This document shows positions 15,033 to 22,745 of a DNA stretch of 33,287 nt, one piece after another. Location: contig VBWD01000015.1 of the NCBI GenBank assembly GCA_006218055.1, positions 9,235-42,521 of the forward strand. The letters run 5' to 3'. The DNA comes from Gallionellaceae bacterium. Lineage in GTDB: Bacteria > Pseudomonadota > Gammaproteobacteria > Burkholderiales > Gallionellaceae. Each line of letters opens with the position of its first letter. Position 1 is the first letter of the stretch. Below the pieces are notes generated by a model. It was not told the DNA's origin. It searched no databases and was given only the letters and a program-made list of their open reading frames with translations. A program made the translations under genes and the position numbers.

Positions 15033-17433
15033 AGTTTTGTTGTTTGAATAGTGACATACAGGCATCAACGACTTGGGCGTCGAAATGAACATCTCGATAT
15101 CGAACAATTTCATCCAGTGCTGCTTCAATTCCTAGACCAGGGCGATAGGGGCGGTGCGAAGACATCGCTTCAATCACATCTGCAACACAGAGAATACGTG
15201 CCCCAAGCAATATTTCTTCCCCCTTTAATCCCTGTGGATAGCCCGATCCATCGATGCGCTCATGGTGTTGATATACCATCTGCGCTATCGGCAACGAAAA
15301 GTCTATGCCTTTTAAAATATCGTAACCCGATTTAGGATGCATCTTGATCATGCCGAATTCAAGCTCATTCAGCCTTCCCGGCCTACTCAATATCTCGGCG
15401 GGGACACTGATCTTGCCCAGATCATGAATCAATCCGGCCAAGTGAATCGCTTCCACCTGCGCCTTCGGAAGTGCCATCTGTTGTGCAATATCTTGAGCTA
15501 GTTTAGCCACTCGGGTCTGATGACCCGAGGTATAGGGATCACGCATCTCAACGATGCCGGAGATGGCCTTCACGGTTTGCAGCATGTTTTCTTGCAAGCG
15601 AAGTTCATGCTCTCGGTGTTCGAGCCTGACACGCAGCGTGAGGATGCCGAACGCAAGATCACCTGCCATCTCTTCGAGCAACTCGACCTCGTTGCTGTCG
15701 AATGCATTACGTTCTGAAGCGTAAAGAGTAAGTACGCCAAAGCATAAATCAACATCCAGCAAAGGCAATGCAATCGCTGAACTGAAGCCGCGCTTCCTGA
15801 AATCTTCTTTCCACGGTGCCATGCCCGAATCAAGTTCGATATCTTGGGCTATCTGGGTCTTCCTACTGCGCACTGCACGCCCGGAAACACCCTGTCCGAA
15901 CTCGGTATCCGACCAAGTGATGTGAGTTTTAGAAAAGTAGTCTTCGTCCAAACCTGCTTGAGCCATGATTCGAAAAGATCGCGCCTCATCCTGTTCGGCA
16001 TACCCCACCCAAGCCATGCGATAACCACCCTTCTCCACAGCCACACGGCACATCGCCTGTAACAGTTGCAGTTCGTCCGTGGCATGAATCAGGGTCTGGT
16101 TACCTTCGCTCAAAGTACGAAGCGCGCGGTTAGTACGCTGCAAAGCGAGCTTGCCCTTCTCGCGTTCGGTGATATCCGTTGATATGCCACAAACCCCACG
16201 CACCTCGCCATTGGAGTCGATCAAAGGAAACTTTTGCGACAAATAGATGTGCTCCCCATCGTCCTGTGTATTACGCTCATCGAATTCGATGAGGCTGCGG
16301 CTGTTCATGACTTTCAAATCATTGGCTCTGTGTTCTTCAGCGACTTCCTTGGGCAAGACGATTTCCCGCCCCTGGCCAATCAACTTATCGCGCTCGACCC
16401 GCAATAATGAACAGAGTTGCTTGTTCGCTAGCGTGAACTTTCCAGTTGCATCCAGCGAGTAAATGAGCGCAGGACTGCCATCGATGATGTCCTGCGTGAG
16501 TTTTTGACTTTCTCGCAATGCCAACTCGGCCTGCTTGTTTTCAGTGATATCCGTATTAGAGCCAAACCACTTTACGGTTTTGCCTTCTTTATCACGTAAC
16601 TGAACGGCTCTTGTGTCAAACCAGCGATAGACACCGTCATGGCGACGAATCCTGAATTCCACATGAAAGTCTGCTCCAGAAGTAGCGGCGACCTGCCAAG
16701 CAGCCACGGTAGGGTCAAGATCATCTGGATGGAGTTGTTCCAACCAGCGGTAACCCAGTTGTTCGCTTTCCGGAATCCCGGTATAGGCTACCCATTGTTC
16801 GCTCAGGTAATCACACGGGCCGTCTGCCTGACATGTCCAGATGAGCTGCGGCAACGAGTTGGACAATTGACGAAAGCGGCTTTCACTCTCAAACAATGCC
16901 TCTATGGATTTCTTGCGCTCGGTAATATCTTCCAAGGTGTGTATGGAATACCAATGGGCGCTTTGCTCGTCATGTACGGAAACCGCACGTGAGCGGTAGG
17001 TCCGATCGCCGACCACTATCTCTTCTTCTTCTGTTGCTACTTTTTCCATCGCACTTAAGCAGCTAGGCAATGGCGCAGCTAGCTTTGGGAAGACTTCGAA
17101 ATAAGGTTGCCCGATGATTTGCTTGAACGGGATGCCTGCGACTTGCTGGTATGCCTTGTTACAACGAAGGATGCGAAATTGGGGATCATGCAGAAAGATA
17201 GGATCATTCAGCACGTCCAATGCTGCCATCCATTCCAAGTGTGACTGTTGAATCTTTTGGTGCAAGTTGTCCAAGTCTTCGAGCATGAAGAGCAATGCAC
17301 TGCGGTTATCCGCTAACTCCTTGGTGGCAGCTTGGTGTTCAGCATCGTGCTGCTGACAACGCAACTCCGATTCTTGCAGGGCACGTTGGGCATCTTGCAG
17401 TTGCAGACGCAGGACTTCGATGGATTCGTTCAT
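15016..17433 (-). CDS. PAS-PAS-PAS-GAF-HD-GYP protein (putative c-di-GMP phosphodiesterase)
   Basis: 805 residues. An N-terminal coiled coil (1-60) is followed by three PAS domains (about 65-175, 185-300, 312-425; PAC ends LEDITERK, NTDITENK, STDITERE), a GAF domain (about 448-598) and an HD-GYP domain (about 618-795). The catalytic set is complete: GHQTRVAKLA, HDLGK (670-674), HP near 699-700, YQHHERIDGSGYP (721-733) and the tail AMSSHRPYRPG. HD-GYP enzymes hydrolyse c-di-GMP, usually to GMP. There is no membrane span of its own. The gene directly upstream (4-base ATGA overlap) encodes a membrane/coiled-coil protein that is probably its anchor. It is paralogous to the fused membrane HD-GYP protein at 25098-27848. 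Confidence 0.93.
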   Translation of the reverse strand: MNESIEVLRLQLQDAQRALQESELRCQQHDAEHQAATKELADNRSALLFMLEDLDNLHQKIQQSHLEWMAALDVLNDPIFLHDPQFRILRCNKAYQQVAGIPFKQIIGQPYFEVFPKLAAPLPSCLSAMEKVATEEEEIVVGDRTYRSRAVSVHDEQSAHWYSIHTLEDITERKKSIEALFESESRFRQLSNSLPQLIWTCQADGPCDYLSEQWVAYTGIPESEQLGYRWLEQLHPDDLDPTVAAWQVAATSGADFHVEFRIRRHDGVYRWFDTRAVQLRDKEGKTVKWFGSNTDITENKQAELALRESQKLTQDIIDGSPALIYSLDATGKFTLANKQLCSLLRVERDKLIGQGREIVLPKEVAEEHRANDLKVMNSRSLIEFDERNTQDDGEHIYLSQKFPLIDSNGEVRGVCGISTDITEREKGKLALQRTNRALRTLSEGNQTLIHATDELQLLQAMCRVAVEKGGYRMAWVGYAEQDEARSFRIMAQAGLDEDYFSKTHITWSDTEFGQGVSGRAVRSRKTQIAQDIELDSGMAPWKEDFRKRGFSSAIALPLLDVDLCFGVLTLYASERNAFDSNEVELLEEMAGDLAFGILTLRVRLEHREHELRLQENMLQTVKAISGIVEMRDPYTSGHQTRVAKLAQDIAQQMALPKAQVEAIHLAGLIHDLGKISVPAEILSRPGRLNELEFGMIKMHPKSGYDILKGIDFSLPIAQMVYQHHERIDGSGYPQGLKGEEILLGARILCVADVIEAMSSHRPYRPGLGIEAALDEIVRYRDVHFDAQVVDACMSLFKQQNYVLPS

Positions 17434-17873
17434 GGCTGTGATCGGGCTGATTTGGACAAGTCATGCTGACAGCGCAGTTCGGTGTTTTCTTCCACCAGCT
17501 CTTTCATCCGCAGTTCTCGCCCGACGGTGACTTTTTGGAAACGCAAGAGTTCATCCAGTTGCTGCTGTAACTTTTGTTGAGATTGCTGACGCTCTTCGAA
17601 TATCGTGCGTATCAGGTAAATCCCCACCACCATCAAGATGGTAATTAATAACGAGAGAAGGTCATCGAAGTTGTTCGTCAATGAGCCTGGAAGAATGATT
17701 TCAAAATGTTCAAGCAGTTCACCGATAAGTCGAACACCCATCAGAACAAAGGCAGATGAGAATGTCAGCCAAGCATTGGATCTTCCTGAGAGAGGAATCA
17801 AACGCAGCGCCAAGTAAATCCCAAGGCATTGAAGCGCAATTCCCAAAGGATGGGTGAGGATGCCGATTTCCAT
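17430..17873 (-). CDS. Small membrane protein with C-terminal coiled coil, partner of the HD-GYP protein
   Basis: 147 residues with three hydrophobic segments (PLGIALQCLGIYLALRLIPL; WLTFSSAFVLMGVRLIGELL; LLSLLITILMVVGIYLIRTI). A charged coiled coil follows from about residue 90, containing LDELLRFQKVTVGRELRMKE. A nearly identical coiled coil occurs in the 916-residue HD-GYP protein at 25098-27848, where it directly links the membrane part to the PAS domains. This gene plus the next one (ATGA overlap) thus look like a split version of that sensor. It has no enzymatic domain. GGGAG precedes the start by about ten bases. Confidence 0.75.
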   Translation of the reverse strand: MEIGILTHPLGIALQCLGIYLALRLIPLSGRSNAWLTFSSAFVLMGVRLIGELLEHFEIILPGSLTNNFDDLLSLLITILMVVGIYLIRTIFEERQQSQQKLQQQLDELLRFQKVTVGRELRMKELVEENTELRCQHDLSKSARSQP

Positions 17874-18011
17874 GAGCTTTCATCTCCCGTATGAAGCGCC
17901 TTTAGGGGCGATGGTTATTTATTTTGTTGGCTCATAGTAGCATTCCTGATAGTTGCGCTCTACCAGAAGCGGACATTGGCCCTGTCTGTATTATTAATGC
18001 ATATCTCGACT

Positions 18012-19529
18012 TTACTGGCCTACATCAAAGAGGTGATAGCAATTCTTTCCTGACTGTTTGGCCTGATACATCGCTTGGTCGGCATGACGCATCAGGATGT
18101 CGGTATCAGCATCATCATCGGGATAGAGCGTTACGCCGATGCTGGCAGTCACATTCAGAACCAATTCCCCGATCTCCACTGGAGCAGCCGCTGCCTGCAA
18201 CATTCTGTCCAGTAGCAGCTTCCAATCTCCGGGCTGTTCCAAATCGACCAACACAGCCACGAACTCGTCGCCACCGATACGCGCCAGCGTATCTCCCTCG
18301 CGTAGCGCCGCCCGCATACGCTGCGAGACGAGGATTAGTAGTTCATCTCCAATCTTGTGGCCGTGATTGTCGTTCACCGCCTTGAATCCGTCCAGATCGA
18401 GGAACACCACCGCCAACGGTTGTTTGCGCCGCTGGCTTTGAACCATGGCCTGTTGCAAACGGTCAGCTAGCAGTATGCGATTGGGCAGACCGGTCAATGC
18501 ATCGAAATGTGCGATGTGTTCGAGCTGGTGCTGGTGTTCTTTCATTGAGGTGATATCGGTGAACAAGGCGACATAGTTCTGTATGATTTTATCAGCGTCG
18601 TATACGGCACTGATGGTGAGCATCTCGGCATATACCTCGCCACTCTTACGCCGGTTCCACATTTCTCCGGTCCAGTGACCGTCCTCGATGAGTGCTTTCC
18701 ACATGGCAATATAAAACTCGGGGCTCTGGCGGCCGGATTGAAGTATCCTTGGATTTTTGCCCAGTACTTCTGCGCGGCTATAACCAGTGATCCGTGAGAA
18801 CGTCTCGTTAACATCGATGATGGAGCCGTTCGCATCCGCGATCAGAATCCCCTCGCGCGCATGAGTGAACACGTTCGCGGCAAGTTGCAATCTGGCCTCG
18901 GTCGCTTTCCGGCCATTGATGTCCCAGCAATATCCTATGTAACCGAGAAACTCTCCGTTATCGTCGAAACGCGGCACCCCGACATCGGCGATCCAACCGT
19001 AGCTGCCGTCGGCGCAACGCAAGCGAAACTCCATCTCAAACTTTTTCCTGGCGTCGAAAGATGCCTGACAATAGGCTGCGCTGCGTGCCCGGTCATCCGG
19101 ATGCATACCCTCCAGCCAGCCGAAGCCCAACTCTTGCTCCATGCTGCGGCCTGTGTAGTCGAGCCAGTGCTTGTTGTACCAAACACCCATGTTCTGGGTA
19201 TCTGCCAGCCAGATGAGTGCGGGAGCGTGATCTGCCATCTTACGAAAACGTATTTCACTTTCGCGCAGAGCTTCCTCGGCCATCCTGCGCTCGGTGATGT
19301 TGTTGATCAGCGGCCGAAAGACCAGAAAATAGAATATTGGGAAGAGGATGATCGAAAGCGTGGCCGCATCGATCATCGTCTTTGCCGCATCAGACATGGG
19401 TGGAAGAGATGACAAGAAAACCATCACCAATACTTCAATGATGAACACCGCCACCGCCAGTACGGTCAGCAACCAGACTGCCGATTGGCGGGGCTCTTTC
19501 CTGATCACGGTCTTGGAGTCATCGGCCAT
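18012..19529 (-). CDS. Membrane PAS-PAS-GGDEF diguanylate cyclase
   Basis: 505 residues. Two membrane spans (about 17-40 and 53-73, ending FYFLVFRPL) are followed by two PAS domains (about 85-205 and 215-335) and a GGDEF domain (about 345-505). The catalytic GGDEF is at 419-423. An RxxD inhibitory site (REGD) lies exactly five residues before it, and the DLDGFKAVNDNHGHKIGD segment is intact. It should therefore make c-di-GMP and be feedback-inhibited. The two-span N-terminus resembles that of the HD-GYP protein at 25098-27848. The start ATG 19529 has AGGA nine bases upstream. It lies about 138 bases before the membrane/HD-GYP/hemerythrin operon on the same strand. Confidence 0.93.
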   Translation of the reverse strand: MADDSKTVIRKEPRQSAVWLLTVLAVAVFIIEVLVMVFLSSLPPMSDAAKTMIDAATLSIILFPIFYFLVFRPLINNITERRMAEEALRESEIRFRKMADHAPALIWLADTQNMGVWYNKHWLDYTGRSMEQELGFGWLEGMHPDDRARSAAYCQASFDARKKFEMEFRLRCADGSYGWIADVGVPRFDDNGEFLGYIGYCWDINGRKATEARLQLAANVFTHAREGILIADANGSIIDVNETFSRITGYSRAEVLGKNPRILQSGRQSPEFYIAMWKALIEDGHWTGEMWNRRKSGEVYAEMLTISAVYDADKIIQNYVALFTDITSMKEHQHQLEHIAHFDALTGLPNRILLADRLQQAMVQSQRRKQPLAVVFLDLDGFKAVNDNHGHKIGDELLILVSQRMRAALREGDTLARIGGDEFVAVLVDLEQPGDWKLLLDRMLQAAAAPVEIGELVLNVTASIGVTLYPDDDADTDILMRHADQAMYQAKQSGKNCYHLFDVGQ

Positions 19530-19950
19530 AGGTCAAATCCTGAATGACGAAAGGAAGCCGGCCATCTGAGTGACCAATGGGAATAATCGCGTGGAGAGGA
19601 GACCGACCCATTTAGTGGATGCCAACACTATTTGTTGTTTGGCTGGATTCTATACCTTACCAACAGAGTTGTACGCCGCCAATTGCCAGCGGGGCTTGCT
19701 TGTTGCCGCCCGCAACTTCTGAGTGATTCGGAGTTAGCTCAGCATCGCAATTGTTTTCAGCAGCGATCTCTTGGGGTTAACTTGAGCCGGTTAGTACGAA
19801 TCAAATTTACTTGATGTTATGTCCACTTCTGTTTCTGTAGCGGACACCCATATTCCCCGACCTAATATCAATTTCAGCAAACCGCCACCGTCTGTTCAGG
19901 CCGAGGAACAGCCTCTCGCAGCCAACACGCTTTGTGGTCGTAACCAAGTT
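19530..19950. other. Intergenic region, hypE end to GGDEF gene start
   Basis: 421 bases without a supported gene. It must contain the promoter of the minus-strand GGDEF gene and any terminator of the hyp operon, but I see no clear U-tailed hairpin. A plus-strand frame opening at ATG 19819 (MSTSVSVADTHIPRPN) runs antisense into the end of hypE and resembles nothing I know. Its first 40 codons could be a gene remnant. Confidence 0.45.
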
Positions 19951-21006
19951 CTAACAGATCCTCGGCAATTGCTCCCCTGTAAGCCAATCCACGATGCGCC
20001 GCCCACCAAACTTGGTGGTCATCTGCACGAAGCCGTGCGAATCTTCGATCACTTCACCCATGATGGCTGCCCTGCTTCCTTGCGGATGGGCGCGCATCAC
20101 AGCCAACAATTTTTCAGCATCTTGTGCCGCGCAGATCGCCACCAGCTTTCCTTCATTGGCGACATACAGCGGGTCGAGGCCTAGGAATTCACACGCGGCG
20201 GCAACGGTCGGATTCACCGGGATGGCAGATTCTTGCAGCATCATCCCTACTCCAGATTGTTGAGCGATCTCGTTAAGCGTGGTTGCCAGACCGCCGCGCG
20301 TCGGGTCGCGTAGTACATGTAATTCAGCGCCACTATCTAACATCGTAGCGACCAATCCATGCAGTGCGGCGGTATCGGAAACGATGGGGGCATCGAAGCT
20401 CAGCCCCTCGCGTTGCGACAGGATGGCCATGCCGTGATCACCCAGCGTACCCGACAACAATATCTTGTCACCCGGTCGCGCCAGATCACCGGATAGCGTG
20501 ATGCCCTCGCGTGCTATGCCGACACCGGTAGTGGTGATGAACACACCGTCACCTTTGCCGCGCTCCACCACTTTGGTGTCGCCGGTGACGATGGATACCC
20601 CCGCCTCGCGTGCCGCGCGCGCCATCGATTCGACGATGCGTTGGAGTTCAGCCAGCGCAAAGCCTTCTTCGAGGATGAACGAGGCCGCCAGATAGAGCGG
20701 TTGTGCGCCCATCATCGCCAGATCGTTGACCGTGCCATGCACCGATAGGCAGCCGATGTCGCCACCGGAAAAGAACAGTGGCGATACCACATGAGCATCG
20801 CAGGACATCACCAATCGACCGTTCGGCATCGGCGGCAGAAGTGCGCCATCATTGCCTTGCGCGAGGAACGGATTATCGAATGCGGCAGCGAACAATTCGC
20901 TGATCAGTTGCGCCATCGCGCGCCCGCCCGCTCCATGCGACATCTCGACCCGTCCGTGTTTTAGATCGAGTGGTCTGACATACGCAGTCTTTCTTGTACT
21001 CATCAT
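19951..21006 (-). CDS. hypE: Hydrogenase maturation factor HypE
   Basis: 351 residues, full length. HypE (PurM/ThiL-like ATPase) receives a carbamoyl group from HypF on its C-terminal cysteine and dehydrates it to the thiocyanate that becomes the CN ligand of the NiFe site. Visible here are MSHGAGGRAMAQLISELF, GNDGALLP, SVHGTVNDLAMMGAQPLYLA, VTGDTKVVERGKGDGVFI, RDPTRGGLATTLNEIA, and the essential terminal PRIC. The start is ATG 21006 (ATGATG), overlapping the hypD stop by 4 bases. A long in-frame extension to 21165 only mirrors hypD sequence. It is the last gene of the hyp operon. Confidence 0.96.
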   Translation of the reverse strand: MMSTRKTAYVRPLDLKHGRVEMSHGAGGRAMAQLISELFAAAFDNPFLAQGNDGALLPPMPNGRLVMSCDAHVVSPLFFSGGDIGCLSVHGTVNDLAMMGAQPLYLAASFILEEGFALAELQRIVESMARAAREAGVSIVTGDTKVVERGKGDGVFITTTGVGIAREGITLSGDLARPGDKILLSGTLGDHGMAILSQREGLSFDAPIVSDTAALHGLVATMLDSGAELHVLRDPTRGGLATTLNEIAQQSGVGMMLQESAIPVNPTVAAACEFLGLDPLYVANEGKLVAICAAQDAEKLLAVMRAHPQGSRAAIMGEVIEDSHGFVQMTTKFGGRRIVDWLTGEQLPRIC

Positions 21007-22115
21007 GCATCCTTCCGCAAGCGGCCATAGGTATAGTGCGCCGCGCACGCCCCTTCCGACGACACCATGCACGAACCCACCGGATTCTGCGGTGTGCATA
21101 CCGTGCCGAATATCTTGCACTCCTGCGGACGCTTTTCGCCGCGCAATATCGCCGCGCATTCGCACGCTTTGTGGTCGGGCACGGCGACGTAGTCGATATC
21201 GAATCTAAGCTCCGCATCGAATTTGGCGAACTCGGGACGCAGTTTCAACGCACTGTTGGGCACGCTGCCCAGACCGCGCCACTCGAACGAATCGCGCAAC
21301 TGGAACACTTCTGCGACCAATGCCTGCGCCTTGCGATTGCCTTCCGGCGTCACCGCGCGGGTGAATTCATTTTCGACCGCTGAACGCCCGTCATTGATCT
21401 GGCGCACCAGCATCAGGATGGATTGCATCACATCCAGCGGCTCGAACCCGGCGATGACAACCGGCTTGCGATAGTCATCGGCAAACACCTCATAGGGTTG
21501 GCTGCCGATGACGGTGGAGACATGGGCGGGGCCAACGAAGCCATCCAGTTGTATACCGCCTTCCACCGCAAGGATCGCGTGCATGGCGGCCGGGGTCAGT
21601 ACGTGATTGCACAGGATGCTGAAGTTGTTCAGCCCTTCGACAGCCGCCTGCTTGACTGCCACAGCGGTGGGCGGTGTGGTGGTCTCAAAACCGATGGCGA
21701 AGAACACGACTTCGCGCAGCGGATTGTCGCGCGCGATCTTCAGTGCATCCTGCGTCGAATAGATCATGCGCACATCTGCGCCAGCGGCCTTGGCTCGCAT
21801 CAATGTCAGCTCATTTGAAGCGGGGACGCGCATCGTATCCGCGTAGGTGCACAGGATCACCTTCTGTTCCAGTGCCAGGCGGATGGCCTGATCCACGCGA
21901 CCGATGGGCAGCACGCACACCGGACAGCCGGGGCCGTGGATCATGCGTACATTGCTTGGCAACAGATCGGCGATACCGTATCGCGAGATGGCATGCGTGT
22001 GTCCGCCGCAGAATTCCATCAGACGATAGGTGACGTTCGGCTTAGCCTCGCGGGCGATGTTGGTGGCGATGTTCCTGGCCAATTCGCCATCGCGGAACTC
22101 GTCCACGTACTTCAT
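21003..22115 (-). CDS. hypD: Hydrogenase maturation factor HypD
   Basis: 370 residues, full length. HypD is an iron-sulfur protein that, with HypC, forms the scaffold on which the Fe(CN)2CO unit is assembled. Motifs visible are EFCGGHTHAISRYGI, HGPGCPVCVLP, FFAIGFETTTPPTA, CNHVLTPAAM, GFVGPAHVSTVIG, and the C-terminal cysteine cluster (FGTVCTPQNPVGSCMVSSEG, then ACAAHY). It overlaps hypC by 4 bases upstream and hypE by 4 bases downstream, consistent with coupled translation of the C-D-E set. Confidence 0.97.
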   Translation of the reverse strand: MKYVDEFRDGELARNIATNIAREAKPNVTYRLMEFCGGHTHAISRYGIADLLPSNVRMIHGPGCPVCVLPIGRVDQAIRLALEQKVILCTYADTMRVPASNELTLMRAKAAGADVRMIYSTQDALKIARDNPLREVVFFAIGFETTTPPTAVAVKQAAVEGLNNFSILCNHVLTPAAMHAILAVEGGIQLDGFVGPAHVSTVIGSQPYEVFADDYRKPVVIAGFEPLDVMQSILMLVRQINDGRSAVENEFTRAVTPEGNRKAQALVAEVFQLRDSFEWRGLGSVPNSALKLRPEFAKFDAELRFDIDYVAVPDHKACECAAILRGEKRPQECKIFGTVCTPQNPVGSCMVSSEGACAAHYTYGRLRKDA

Positions 22116-22333
22116 GCGAGCTTGCCCAGTTCGGCGAACAGTGCCAGTGTCTCTGCCGCTTCGTGCGGGTCGAGTTTTTGCAAGGCGAAGCCCACATGCA
22201 CGATGACATAGTCGCCGACTTGCACGTTTTCGACCAGCGACAGCGAGATGTCCTTGCGCACGCCATCCAGATCGATGCGCGCCATGTCATCCGGCAGGAG
22301 TTCAACGACGAGAGCGGGAATAGCTAGACACAT
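22112..22333 (-). CDS. hypC: Hydrogenase maturation chaperone HypC
   Basis: 73 residues. The N-terminal MCLAIPALVVEL has the essential Cys2 that binds the Fe(CN)2CO unit and the large subunit. The central VGDYVIVHVGFALQKLDPHE is the other HypC/HupF signature. It shuttles the iron unit from HypD to the pre-hydrogenase large subunit. The stop overlaps the hypD start (ATGA). The rhodanese-like lipoprotein gene ends 7 bases upstream. Confidence 0.96.
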   Translation of the reverse strand: MCLAIPALVVELLPDDMARIDLDGVRKDISLSLVENVQVGDYVIVHVGFALQKLDPHEAAETLALFAELGKLA

Positions 22334-22340
22334 GGTCGTG

Positions 22341-22745
22341 TCACTCGGGTTGCGCTTGTATGTCCAACTTCTCGATGGGAAGACCGGCGGCTTTCCATTC
22401 GGCCATCCCCCCTTTCACCACGACCGCTTGCGAGAAACCGACTTTTAGTAAGACCTCCAGCGCTCTGGGAGCGCGTTGCTCGGCGTGATCGATCACCATG
22501 ATGGGCTTGCTCTTGTAAGGTTCCAACTCGGTCAAGCGTAAAGCAAGGCGACCCAGCGGGATGTTGGTGGTGTTCGGTGCGTGGAACTCTTTGTAGTCAT
22601 CGGCTTCCCGGATATCCAACAACAGTTCGCCCCGTGCTTGCCTTTCAGCAGCGGCTTTGACATCGATCAATTGATCTTTAGTAGGGCCACATCCAATCAG
22701 GATCAACGCAGCCAATATGATAAATATTATTTTAATTTCTCTCAT
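22341..22745 (-). CDS. Rhodanese-like lipoprotein lacking the catalytic cysteine
   Basis: 134 residues. The N-terminus is a lipoprotein signal with lipobox LIGC (Cys19), so the protein should be membrane-anchored outside the cytoplasm. Residues about 28-125 are a single rhodanese domain (LLLDIREADDYKEFHAPNTT, NIPLGRLALRLTELEPYK, VVVKGGMAEWKAAGLP). The active-site loop, normally CxxGxRA-like, reads IDHAEQRAPRA: the sulfur-carrying cysteine is replaced by Asp, so classic sulfurtransferase activity is not expected. It sits inside the hyp operon, overlapping the end of hypF by 14 bases and 7 bases before hypC. AGGGAG precedes ATG 22745 by nine bases. Its role in hydrogenase maturation is unknown. 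Confidence 0.85.
   Translation of the reverse strand: MREIKIIFIILAALILIGCGPTKDQLIDVKAAAERQARGELLLDIREADDYKEFHAPNTTNIPLGRLALRLTELEPYKSKPIMVIDHAEQRAPRALEVLLKVGFSQAVVVKGGMAEWKAAGLPIEKLDIQAQPE

Noticed and set aside
15033-15128. Longer N-terminus of the hemerythrin
   Set aside because: The extra 32 residues fall inside the HD-GYP gene in another frame and are not part of the hemerythrin domain.
19819-20184. Plus-strand frame (121 codons) antisense to the end of hypE
   Set aside because: Most of it mirrors hypE coding sequence; the free 5' portion has no known motif.
21007-21165. Longer N-terminus of HypE
   Set aside because: The extension is the complement of hypD coding sequence in another frame. 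The ATGA junction at 21003-21006 and the family length support the shorter start.
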